From the NCBI GenBank assembly GCA_000310025.1, contig FN648688.1:1-10855 (forward strand): a stretch of DNA of 10,855 nt, read 5' to 3'. The notes below the pieces were generated by a model. It was given only the letters and a program-made list of their open reading frames with translations. It was not told the DNA's origin and ran no database searches. Numbering within the stretch: position 1 is the first letter of the stretch; each line of letters begins with the position of its first letter. The position numbers were made by a program, and so were the translations under genes. Positions 1 through 7,378 of the stretch are shown piece after piece. Origin of the DNA: Ectocarpus siliculosus (taxonomy: Eukaryota; Sar; Phaeophyceae; Ectocarpales; Ectocarpaceae).

Positions 1-300
1 TGGCGGAGCAACTTTCTGGCCACATATGGTCGGCCGGCGCGGGATCAGTGGTTGGCAGCCGGGGAAGCGACTCACGTCGCCATGCTGACTTCGCTCTTCT
101 GCGGACAGTTCCTGTCACTCAAGAAGTGCGAGCTTCGACCCGTCAAAGCTCTACAATACCTCGGCATCATCTGCGATTCGGAGACGAGGACATTCCGGAT
201 CCCGCAAGAGAAGCTGGACAAGCTGCATGGCTTACTGCAGACAGCTCTGGCCGATGGGGGAGTGTCCTACCGAACGCTGCAGCGCGTTGCGGGTCCCCAC
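1..300 (+). pseudogene. DIRS-type reverse transcriptase, C-terminal fragment
   Basis: Reading frame 1 is open from the window edge. Around 139-215 it encodes the end of an RT palm and thumb: a conserved KKCELRP segment, then ALQYLGIICDS, then FRIPQEKLDKL, then YRTLQRVAG near 268-294. The YLG..hD followed by an IPxEKhxxh stretch is the usual end of RT in DIRS and related families, just before RNase H. The catalytic xxDD box would lie upstream, outside the window. After QRVAG the frame gives a low-quality translation to a stop near 426, while the recombinase reading continues in frame 2. I therefore read this as a truncated pseudogene fragment joined to downstream sequence by a deletion or frameshift. 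Confidence 0.75.
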
Positions 301-301
301 C

Positions 302-1655
302 CTGCCTCCGGGCGGCTGTGTCCAGTTTGTCGCGTGTTCGTCGTGCCAGACGGAAAACGTGGGACATTACAACTATTGTTGGTCCTGCGGTGTTCAGCCT
401 GCCCGCGGGCGTCCGGTACCGCGTGACCCCCAAGCGGCTCGGGTGTTGATCGATTTCGACGCGCTGCGCGCTCGGGGTGATCAGGTCCTCTCGGCCGCGT
501 CTAACCGTCGTGCTCAACAGCGTAAGTGCGCCGTAGCGGACGGGTTCGACGCTTTCATACTTTCGGCGACTCAACAACGTCGGGGTTGGAAGCAGGCGTC
601 GGACCGAGACGTGTTTGACTATCTCTGCTTCTTGGACACACAAGGTAGTGGTACCAAGTGGGTGCACGACAGGGCATGCCCTGGTGTCGGTACGACTCAC
701 GGCCGCGATTGCCTTCCAAACTCGCCATGTGCTAAGCGGTATGCTGCCGCGTCCATGCAGAAAGGGATCGTGTCCAAGCTGAAGATGGCGATGCAAGAAC
801 AGTTGGGAAAAGACAGCAGCTGGGACCCTGCCACGCGCTCGGGCAACCCCTGTTGTAGTCCTCTCGTCGACTCCTACCTCGTCTTCACGGGGGAGGAACA
901 AAAACGTGTGGGTGTCGCTGTCAACCAGGCAGAGGCTATGTTACCGCACGTCCTCATCGATCTGTTGAGGGACATGCGCTCTCGCGCGCAGACTGCGTCC
1001 TCTTTGGCGGAACGTATTGAGCTCACCAGGGACGTCGCTTTGTTTTCGCTGGCGTTCGCCTCCATGCGGCGAGGCCATGATCTCTCCTTCACTATGGGAT
1101 CGCAAGTTCTGCGGTTGCCCGCGGGGCAGGGTCTGATTTTCAACTTCCAATTCGGCAAGACCCTCCGCGACTCCGTTGATGCCGTGGTCGTGCGTCCGGA
1201 CGTCGCTTGCCCGTCTATTTGTGCTGTAAGCAATGTTACGGCCTACATCAGTGCGGCGGAGGGTATTTGGCTGGGATTTGTCCCAAGGACATCTGTTTCC
1301 TATCGTTCTGCTGGATGGAACTCGGGGCTGTGCTCCGCTTACGGCGGTTCAGATGACGGCTGCCCTACAAGGGCATCTGCGAGCGGCGGGACTGCCGCAC
1401 CGCTACACTATGCATTCGTTCCGCGTTGGAGGTTCGGTAGCGCAGTCGCTTGACGGAACGGCGATGGACGCTATCATGAAAATTGCCGGGTGGCGTACGG
1501 AGAGTGTAGCGAAGCGATATGTTGGCGCCACTACTAGTGTGGGGGCAACGGGTTCCAAGAGGATCCGGAGCGAGCTGTACGCAGACTCAAACGTGTTGCC
1601 GTTGTCGGCTGACTTCACATGCGATTTCTCTGCGTGTGCTCGCCGCGAAAAATAA
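302..1655 (+). pseudogene. Tyrosine recombinase of a DIRS-like element, frameshifted
   Basis: The protein would catalyse strand exchange when circular element DNA integrates in the nucleus. Frame 2 carries a zinc-ribbon-like CSSC...CWSC motif (335-388, CX2CX10CX2C). A helical N-terminal region follows (about 480-960), then the start of the catalytic domain with the first Arg in SMRRGHD (1067-1072). Frame 3 then takes over and holds the rest: GWDLSQGHLFP, HSFRVGG (His codon 1413, Arg 1422), AGW (Trp 1491) and the nucleophile region KRYVG (Tyr 1518). The R...HxxR...W...Y set is complete but split by a frameshift at about 1259-1271; the T-run at 1266-1268 is the likeliest site. Frame 2 is open from an ATG at 227, but that Met lies over the RT tail, so it is probably not a true start. 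The stop is TAA at 1653-1655. A Crypton DNA transposon is the alternative, but the RT fragment directly upstream favours DIRS. Confidence 0.8.
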
Positions 1656-1760
1656 GAAAGTTTGGGTGGGCGAGACCTAGCTTAGAGGCGTGAGTGGTCA
1701 ATAAATAAGATGTGACAGATCGGATAATTAACAAGAAAGTAATGGGCGGGACCACAGACC
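1656..1760. other. Short spacer between DIRS remnant and LTR relic
   Basis: AT-richer sequence with no coding signal or recognised repeat apart from the AATAAA at 1700. It probably contains the right end of the DIRS-like element. A breakpoint at 1760/1761 joins it to a truncated LTR, judged by comparison with the second copy at 2104. Confidence 0.4.
1700..1705 (+). promoter_or_regulatory. Possible polyadenylation signal AATAAA
   Basis: An AATAAA hexamer lies 45 bases after the recombinase stop codon, in a locally AT-rich stretch. The position suits a 3' end signal of the DIRS-like transcript. A hexamer alone occurs by chance, and many algae use other signals, so this is only a candidate. Confidence 0.25.
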
Positions 1761-1834
1761 GGCGCAGGAGGCCTCACCCAACCAAATCCAATACTTACAT
1801 TGAATGATCTGGGTAAGGGATAAGAATACAACAG
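1761..1834 (+). repeat. Truncated LTR 3' end (74-bp exact copy of 2104-2177)
   Basis: This stretch is identical to 2104-2177 over 74 bases, and the match stops abruptly at both sides. It ends in ATACAACAG, containing the ACAACA expected at a TG...CA LTR end. Identity over the full length implies recent duplication or gene conversion, or two LTRs of one insertion. Confidence 0.75.
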
Positions 1835-1903
1835 TAATCTCGGATTTGAGACGCATCTAGATTTCGGAACGAAATCGAGAAGAGTCAGATATTCCAGAAA
1901 GGA

Positions 1904-2176
1904 TGTTGGAAAATGACCCCACCTAGTTCAGTCCCCCTTTTCTCTCCCGAAATACGCCGGAGCAGAGAAGAAGGGGTATATTTGAGACCATCCCACCCGC
2001 CCTACACAATGCTTACTATATTCATGAACTTGCTGATCATTCAAACACTTTGGGCCTGGGTACACCCAGCCCAAAGGGTTACTTGTGGCGAGGCCCTCCT
2101 GCAGGCGCAGGAGGCCTCACCCAACCAAATCCAATACTTACATTGAATGATCTGGGTAAGGGATAAGAATACAACA
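1904..2176 (+). repeat. 273-bp LTR (TGTTGG...ACAACA) of an unidentified LTR element
   Basis: The stretch starts TGTTGG and ends ACAACA, so its ends form a short inverted repeat (TGTT/AACA) like copia-type LTRs. A purine run precedes it. It contains two strong hairpins: 2048-2076 (CTTTGGGC(C)TGGG around a 4-base loop) and 2090-2118 (GAGGCC(C)TCCTGC around AGGC). A TATA-like GTATATTTGAGA lies at about 1977-1988. The exact 74-bp repeat with 1761-1834 fixes the right end; the left end rests on the TG/CA rule and the purine tract. Confidence 0.55.
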
Positions 2177-2177
2177 G

Positions 2178-2732
2178 AAACATTGAAATGTCGCTCCCAA
2201 GCAACCAAGTGACATCCATCAGGTGGGTTGATGAGCGATGCTCTCGTATACTGGACTCTACAGCCCCTCTCTCGCAGAAACACGAAGGACTCTACGAAGG
2301 ACACAACGACACGGCAGCCCTGAACGTATACCAAGAAACCAGCTAAGAGCTAAAAGCTAAAATGGAAACGACTACTGTAGTCTATCTACTGTTCTACCTA
2401 GAAACGACAGGATAAGTTGCGCAACAAATGAACCACTAGCTTGATAGAATGCTCAATCAAGTAGGAGATAAGAACAGCGCCAAAGCTATACAACCGAAAC
2501 CTACACCGCGCAAAAATCACTGCCGCTGGCACCAGCACAACAAGCACAGACTTAGGATGCAGCAGCCCCTGCATCATCAGCCCCGCTGCCGGGGTCTGCA
2601 GCAGACGGCAAGCTGGCAGGGGAGACTACAAACCTGTCCATCGTTGTAAGGTCTCCCGACCTGTGTGGAGTGTTTGGTGTTTGGTGTTTGGACTGCTGTG
2701 TGGATGTGTGTCTCTCTCAGAGGCGGCCTGAA
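2178..2732. other. Non-coding spacer with small tandem and palindromic motifs
   Basis: No convincing gene in about 555 bases. It holds an AGCTAAGAGCTAAAAGCTAAAA microrepeat at 2341-2362, a cluster of short palindromes at 2525-2606, and three tandem 7-mers GTGTTTG at 2670-2690. The open frames here are short, lack motifs and do not resemble known proteins. Confidence 0.5.
2525..2606. repeat. Cluster of short hairpin palindromes
   Basis: Four perfect stems follow each other: GCTGG/CCAGC (2525-2536), GATGCAG/CTGCATC (2556-2575), CCCCG/CGGGG (2581-2594) and GTCTGC/GCAGAC (2594-2606). They would give a run of small stem-loops in single-stranded DNA or RNA. Function is unknown. A similar but denser cluster lies at 9919-10005. 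Confidence 0.5.
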
Positions 2733-2787
2733 TACCGTATATGACACAAGATAACACACCCCCTGGACCGATTTCCAAAGCTCGATT
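2733..2787 (+). repeat. Left arm of a 55-bp inverted repeat flanking the copia element
   Basis: The arm runs from TACCGTATATGACACAAG to AAAGCTCGATT. Its reverse complement occurs at 9807-9861 with 52 of 55 matches. Weaker similarity continues inward for about 25 bases (ACTCCACGACGAAGAGGA against TCTCAACAGCAGGAAGAG). Without the copia insertion the arms would be about 110 bases apart, so together they look like a small fold-back or MITE-like element that received the copia insertion in its loop. Confidence 0.75.
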
Positions 2788-2835
2788 ACTCCACGACGAA
2801 GAGGATGCACAAACAAAACGATACATTTTCGAAAA

Positions 2836-2840
2836 TTTCT
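2836..2840 (+). repeat. Target-site duplication TTTCT (left)
   Basis: The five bases TTTCT directly before the 5' LTR are repeated directly after the 3' LTR (9744-9748). Five-base duplications are typical of Ty1/copia integration. The target just upstream is the AT-rich palindrome TTTTCGAAAA. Confidence 0.9.
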
Positions 2841-3031
2841 TGTTTGGGGTGCTCAGCAGGATACTGATCTACGGGGCCTCCGGGGGTTACGTGAATGATG
2901 TTTGTGTATGATGGACATGATACATGCGGGGCCCCTCGTGCCTCCGCCGTGCATGCCACTCTTTAATCAACCAAGGTCTTGAGTCAACCTTCTTTCTCTT
3001 TCGGCCTCTGACGGGCTACCGCACCCAAACA
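2841..3031 (+). repeat. 5' LTR of the copia element (191 bp)
   Basis: It matches 9553-9743 at 188 of 191 positions without gaps. The ends are short inverted repeats TGTTTGGG/CCCAAACA. It should contain promoter, transcription start and polyadenylation information, but I see no clear TATA box. A TGAGTCA bZIP-type palindrome at 2980-2986 is conserved in both LTRs and could be an enhancer site; that is inference from the motif only. At 191 bp it is short but within the range for copia LTRs. Confidence 0.93.
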
Positions 3032-3270
3032 CAATATATTGGGCCTGGTGTTGGTAGTGGGTATTGGCGTCTGAGCTGTGTGAGCCGGGTCAACGGAGCG
3101 GTCGACACTTTTCTTCTATATTTCTTCAAGCTGGGATCGCGGCCAACGGGGGCGAGGACAGCAGCATTGTGTAGCTGGTGCGGTGGCCATTGCGGGGACC
3201 GGGACAGCAGGTTTTATAGCTGGGACAGCACTTCGAGGCTGGGACAGCAGGTTTAGGGTTTTAGTTAGAT
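3032..3270 (+). other. Copia 5' leader with candidate primer-binding site and GGACAGCA repeats
   Basis: This is the untranslated stretch between LTR and gag ATG. The primer-binding site should start within a few bases of 3031. TGGGCCTGGTGTTGG at 3040 begins with TGG, complementary to a tRNA CCA end, but I cannot assign a tRNA, and the plant-type TGGTATCAGAGC is absent. The octamer GGACAGCA occurs four times (3156, 3202, 3223, 3242), the last three spaced 19-21 bases apart and linked by GCTG, immediately upstream of gag. Packaging or translation control is possible but speculative. The open frame at 2924-3256 crosses the LTR border and has no motifs. Confidence 0.6.
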
Positions 3271-4548
3271 ATGTCGGATGGTGGGGATACGGAGGATATT
3301 GCAGCTGTGCGCGCGAGGCTGGATGAGGCGCTGCGAGCTATAGAGGCTGCTAAGGCTGAGACGGCGGAGGTTCGGGCAGCACAGCAGCAGTCGGCGGGTG
3401 CACCTGCCGGCAGCCCAGGAGGCGACGGTCTAGTTGCTACTGGAGGGGCTCCATCTGCATCGGTGGGGCCGACGGGGCCAGGTGGGGTGAGTCATGGTGG
3501 TGGTACTGGTGTGCCGGGTTTGCCTTTGGGAGGTACCATTGTCAGAACTCCTGTGCCTAGACTCCCGTCAAATTGCACCGCCGACGCTTTTCTTAGTTGG
3601 CGGAGACGGTTCCGGGTCTACGCGGACAACCATGATCTTCTGCATACCATCGCCGGCAGTGCTGAGGTTCCCGTTGTGAGTTGTCAAGACGTCGGATACC
3701 TGACTCGCCAGTTCGGCCCAAAGCTTGTTGGTGAGCACAAGAGGATGTGGGGTTTTATCTTGGAGGCAGCCGTGGGGGCCCCATTTGAGAACACCCTGTA
3801 CTCTTGCCATTCCGTGGCCGATGCGTGGAGGATGATGGAGGATTGGTTTTTGCCGAACCACCCAGCCGATTGTCAGCTTCTTGTCGCCGAGCTTGACAAC
3901 ATCACAATGAAGGATGATGAAGACCCAAAGGTATTCTTCTCGCGTGTTGCACAGCTTGAGACCAAGTTGCGGGCTGTGGGCATTGTCAAGAGTGAGCTGG
4001 AGGTTGTGCAGATTCTCATCCGTCAACTCCCTGCACGCTATGATGTCGAGAAGCGCAGTAGCCTTTCCAAGCGTGATCTAACCCGCGCTGAGCTGCAGGA
4101 CGTCGTGCGTGGTCGGTATGCTACGCTCAAGGCTAGCGAGATGAGGTCGGCGGCTGTGACACCGGCGGTTTCCGCCAACCCGCATGCTCTTGTTGTTGGC
4201 CGTGGTTTTGGGCACGGCGGCAACGGGGGGGGCGGGGGGGGCGGAGGCCAACGGCGGAATGGTAACAGCGGCGACGGCCGCGGGCAATACATTGGTCCTC
4301 TGGGGGAGCTGGTGCCCAACAGCAGCAGCAACCGCGGCAACAGCAACAGCCGCAGTCGCAGATGCAACAGTACCGACAGCCGCAAGCAGCCGCAGCGGCA
4401 AATGCAACAAACCGCAGCAGCAGATGCGACAGCAACAGCCGTACCAACAGCAGTCGCAGATGCAGCCGTACCGGCAGCCGCAACAGCAGCAGCGGCAGCA
4501 GCAGCAGTCCGCTATGATCGGGGTTGGCGGGATCTACGATTGCGGTAG
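3271..4548 (+). CDS. gag: Gag (capsid) protein of the copia element
   Basis: Gag assembles the cytoplasmic virus-like particle that packages element RNA. The frame from ATG 3271 gives 425 residues. Residues ~9-45 form a charged, Ala-rich likely coiled coil (ARLDEALRAIEAAKAE). A Gly/Pro-rich linker follows. Residues ~105-285 match the copia Gag fold (UBN2 / Retrotran_gag_2 type): FLSWRRRFRVYADN, DAWRMMEDWF, LDNITMKDDEDPKVFF, LRAVGI, then LIRQLPARYD. A Gly-rich segment comes next at about 305-325. From about 4317 the sensible Gln-rich coding sequence moves to other frames, so the last ~75 residues here (Ala/Asn/Ser-rich, ending at TAG 4546-4548) are probably not the original C-terminus. The two zinc knuckles expected at the end of Gag lie in the pol frame. 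The start is supported by its place just after the leader and by the coiled coil beginning at once. Confidence 0.85.
   Translation: MSDGGDTEDIAAVRARLDEALRAIEAAKAETAEVRAAQQQSAGAPAGSPGGDGLVATGGAPSASVGPTGPGGVSHGGGTGVPGLPLGGTIVRTPVPRLPSNCTADAFLSWRRRFRVYADNHDLLHTIAGSAEVPVVSCQDVGYLTRQFGPKLVGEHKRMWGFILEAAVGAPFENTLYSCHSVADAWRMMEDWFLPNHPADCQLLVAELDNITMKDDEDPKVFFSRVAQLETKLRAVGIVKSELEVVQILIRQLPARYDVEKRSSLSKRDLTRAELQDVVRGRYATLKASEMRSAAVTPAVSANPHALVVGRGFGHGGNGGGGGGGGQRRNGNSGDGRGQYIGPLGELVPNSSSNRGNSNSRSRRCNSTDSRKQPQRQMQQTAAADATATAVPTAVADAAVPAAATAAAAAAAVRYDRGWRDLRLR
4317..4520 (+). repeat. CAG/CAA-rich Gln-coding stretch with frame switching
   Basis: Gln-rich peptide appears in turn in frame 3 (from 4317, QQQQQPRQQQQPQ), in frame 1 (about 4384-4413, KQPQRQMQQT) and in frame 2 (from about 4421). 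The DNA at 4353-4386 recurs at 4451-4484 with few changes, offset 98 bp, which is not a multiple of 3. It encodes QSQMQQYRQPQ in frame 3 and QSQMQPYRQPQ in frame 2. This is best explained by small insertions and deletions in a slippage-prone repeat that linked Gag to its zinc knuckles. Confidence 0.7.
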
Positions 4549-6612
4549 TAACGCCGTGTACTACCAGCTGGAGTCACCACCTCCGTCCGGCGCGCCGATG
4601 GGTACAGTGCACCGATGCATGCGGTGTGGGAGACACGGCCACCACGCCGGGCATTGCGCCGCCCCCCGCAGGTTCGAAGGTACGTGCGGCGCCTGCGGCC
4701 AGTACGGCCACATGTGGCGCAATTGTGCCAAAAGTAACCGGCACCCTCACCTCAACGTCGTCACTTCTGCTGGTGCTGTCGATCCGGAGTACGCGTACGC
4801 CACGACGGATGCATCGGCCGCCCCATATCGTGATATCCCGGCGGCCGATGGGATGTACTACAGTGACGCCATGATGGCCGGTGGCGGTGGTGGTGGCGGC
4901 AGCGGCGGTGACGGCAGCGGTAGTGGGGGCGGCGTTGGCAATGGGGCGATCGTACAGCAGCAGGTTGTGACACCGGCCGAGCCCTTCTTTGAGTTTGTCG
5001 ACATTTTCCACGGCGGCGGTGGCGTGGACGGTGGCGATGACGGATTGCAGCCCAACGGTGCCATGGCGACAAGTGACTCGGCGGGAGCGGTTCCTGAGGC
5101 GCCCGGCGGGGACGGCGAGGTTACTTTTGGTGGCGGTCTCTTCGCGATGCACCTTGTCTGTTCCGTCTCCTCATCCCCCCCTGCGCGCGAAATATCCAAC
5201 CTTTTCCCGCATCGCCCGGGTTCCACAGTCTTCCTCGGAGACTCTGGCGGTGTGGTCCACGTGGTCCCTTCCGGGGAAAAGGTGTACAACAGGCGTCCAC
5301 CGCGCCCGGAGGAGCGGCTACTCATGCTTGGCGACGGCAAGCTTATCCCGGTAGAGTTCTTCGGTGATTTGGATATGATTTTCCATTGCCATGAGGATGT
5401 GCGTGTTACGCTGAAGAATGTTGGCGTGGTACCGGACTTGGCGCTAGATGTTCTGTCGCTGAACCAGATCCAGGAACGTCATGAGATCAAGCTCAACCGG
5501 CATGGGGCATCGATTTGGGGGGGGCTAGTGCAATTCACCAAATTCCCGCACGGGAATTACATCCAGGGGACTCGCGTCGATCCCCTACCCCACCACGTCA
5601 AATCCCCCGCAATGGTCGCGGCGATGCTACGGCCTGGCCTGCAGTCTAGTATCAACTACAACGATCTTCATTGCTCCCTCGGCCATGCCAACTCCAAGAC
5701 CGTGTACGAGACCGCTAAGCAGATGGGCATCAAGGTGACCGGTACTCCGGAGTACTGTGATGGATGTGCGGAGTCGAAGGCGATCCAGCGCTCGGTCCCC
5801 AAGGTCATCTCCCCTTCCCGCCGGACGACGCGGCCTCTTGAACGTGTCGCCATGGACCTAGCCGGTCCTTTCGGCTCATCCAGCGGTGGTGCCAAGTACT
5901 TGATGCAGATCTTGGACCACCACACCAACTACGGGTGGACTTTCTTCTTGCGGGAGAAGAGTGGTGCAAACGTCGTGGGCGCGTTCCGTGCGTGGTACGC
6001 CTCCATCAAGGCTCTCTTGGCTACTCACGGGGAGCTGGGCTGTGTTTTGACCGGCAACGGTACCGAGTGGGTCAACGAGGAGTTTCGGGGACTGCTGGCG
6101 GAACTGAACGTTACGCGGGAGCTTACGGCGGTCGACGGGCCCAAGAGCAACGGTCGTGTGGAGCGGAGGATCGCGCTAGTGATGGAGGGAGGCAAGGCTG
6201 GGTTTCTGGAATACCCGAAGCTTTTCCCCGGAGTTCTGTACCCGACCAAGGCGCTGTCCTCCCGGGCCATCTGGCCCGAGGCTTTCGCGTGGATGAACGA
6301 TTCTTTGAACATCGCTGCTGAGGTGAGCAAGGAAGACAAGAGGTGCCCGGAGGTTAAGCTGTACGGCAAGAGGAGGATCAGGGTGGCGCTGCCGTTCATG
6401 ATGCCCGGCTTCCGCCACCGTCACCGCCCGTCAAAGATGCACAGCAAGGGGGAGCGGTGCTTCTACCTGAACTCAGGCCACGATCATTCCTCGGCGACGC
6501 ACAAAATTCTCACTCAGGCTGGGGTGCCCACGTACTCCAAACACTGTACTTTTGGATTCAGCAGCGAGGGCTTTCGGGGGGATGGACGTTCTTGGGGGTC
6601 GGTAGGAGGGAT

Positions 6613-7004
6613 GGCCGGGGTCCCCGCGGTGGCGGCAGGAGCGGCGGCATCGGCAGCAGCCTCGGCGGCGACGGCGGCGACCTCTGGCGGCAGTGTTTTC
6701 CCCGCGGCGGCGGCGGGGGGAACGGCCGGGGTCCCCGCGGTGGCGGCAGGAGCGGCGGCATCGGCAGCAGCTCCGGCGGCGACGGCTGCGACCTCTGGCG
6801 GCAGTGTTTTCCCCGCGGCGGCGGCGGGGGGAACGGCCGGGGTCCCCGCGGTGGCAGCAGGAGCGGCGGCATCGGCAGCAGCTCCGGCGGCGACGGCGGC
6901 GACCTCTGGCGGCAGTGTTTTCCCCGCGGCGGCGGCGGGGGGAACGGCCGGGGTCCCCGCGGTGGCGGCAGGAGCGGCGGCATCGGCAGCAGCTCCGGCG
7001 GCGG
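6613..7004 (+). repeat. 111-bp coding minisatellite, about 3.5 copies
   Basis: Units begin at 6613, 6724, 6835 and 6946 (the last partial, to about 7004), each starting GGCCGGGGTCCCCGCGG and differing at few positions. Each unit is 37 codons (AGVPAVAAG...TSGGSVFP...), so expansion keeps the pol frame. It forms an Ala-rich, probably disordered linker between integrase and RT, a region that varies in length among copia elements. Because the unit is a multiple of 3 and very GC-rich, several frames on both strands stay open here; those are shadows. Confidence 0.93.
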
Positions 7005-7378
7005 CGCCGCTGGCACCAGACGGAGCGTGGACGGAGGTGGAGCATGAGGGTGGTACCGGCGTGCGTCGGCAGGGGCAGCAGGGGTTTGTAGCGACGCCCG
7101 CCGTGACGAGGTCGCGGGCGAAGCGAGATGGGCGGGTGCCGGGGATTTTCGCGCTTCTAGCCATGGAGGACGAGATCAAACGGTCCATTGCCGAGCTTCC
7201 TTCGCCGGGCGTTTCTGAGCCAGACTTGCCGACGGGGCCGGCGTACGACCAGGAGACGCCTGAGACATACGCGGCGGCGCACGCGGGGCCACACCACCAC
7301 ATCTGGACCCACGCCGAACACAAGGAGTTTTGCGGGCTGAACGCAGCGGGCACCTTTCAGGAGGTCGGGGCGGAATAG

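Larger units (their letters stand above)
1..1655 (+). mobile_element. Remnant of a DIRS-like tyrosine-recombinase retrotransposon (3' part)
   Basis: A reverse-transcriptase tail is followed closely, on the same strand, by a tyrosine recombinase. That combination defines the DIRS order of retrotransposons, which integrate by a recombinase rather than a DDE integrase. The element runs off the left edge of the window, so gag and most of RT are not visible. RNase H, normally between RT and recombinase, is not recognisable. The coding sequence changes frame at least twice, near 290-310 and 1266-1268. I could not identify the split direct or inverted terminal repeats expected of DIRS elements, so the right boundary is set at the recombinase stop codon and may lie further right. 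Confidence 0.8.
1761..2176 (+). mobile_element. Relic of an LTR retrotransposon: two LTR copies with a ~70-bp remnant between
   Basis: A truncated LTR 3' end (1761-1834) and a longer LTR (1904-2176) share 74 identical bases. Only about 69 bases separate them, and these end in the purine-rich AGAAAGGA directly before TGTTGG, as a polypurine tract would sit before a 3' LTR. The simplest reading is an element whose 5' LTR and almost all internal sequence were lost by deletion. Its LTR sequence does not resemble that of the large copia element at 2841-9743. The family is unknown because no coding sequence remains. No matching target duplication was found: the five bases before 1904 are AAGGA and those after 2176 are GAAAC. 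Confidence 0.6.
4184..7378 (+). pseudogene. pol: Copia polyprotein part 1: zinc knuckles, protease, integrase
   Basis: Frame 2 is open from before 4184 to TAG 7376. Meaningful coding begins near 4421 (PQQQMRQQQ...); the Met at 4184 is out of frame with Gag and unlikely to be a start. Order: two CCHC knuckles CX2CX4HX4C (4616-4657, 4685-4726) for RNA binding; Gly-rich linker; retropepsin-like protease with FLGDSGG (catalytic Asp 5240) and VVPDLALDVLSL; integrase zinc motif LHCSLGH...CDGC (His 5669, 5684; Cys 5756, 5765); integrase core with MDL (Asp 5855), LTGNGTEW where Asp is expected (Gly 6053) and VERR (Glu 6161). The spacing to Glu is the classic 35 residues, so the Gly is at the catalytic site and should abolish integration. 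A copia integrase C-terminal region (KMHSKGERCFYLN) follows, then the 111-bp repeat linker, and a stop right before RT. It should be one Gag-Pol polyprotein cut by its own protease. Confidence 0.88.

Noticed and set aside
167-901. Minus-strand open frame of 244 codons at the left end
   Set aside because: It lies opposite the RT tail and recombinase, has no recognisable motif, and is explained as an antisense shadow.
1020-1655. Bacterial or phage integrase or integron recombinase
   Set aside because: The RT fragment directly upstream and the eukaryotic retroelement surroundings point to a DIRS-type recombinase instead.
3040-3054. Firm primer-binding-site call with a named tRNA
   Set aside because: The sequence begins TGG, but I cannot match it to a tRNA by eye. 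It is mentioned only as a candidate in the leader entry.
2924-3256. 110-codon frame across LTR and leader
   Set aside because: It starts inside the 5' LTR, has no motif and ends before gag. It is not a plausible element gene.
6473-7353. Long open frames on the minus strand (up to 279 codons) over the minisatellite
   Set aside because: They arise because the 111-bp unit is GC-rich and a multiple of 3, so stops are absent in several frames. They contain only Ala/Pro/Arg repeats and lie opposite the well-supported pol frame.
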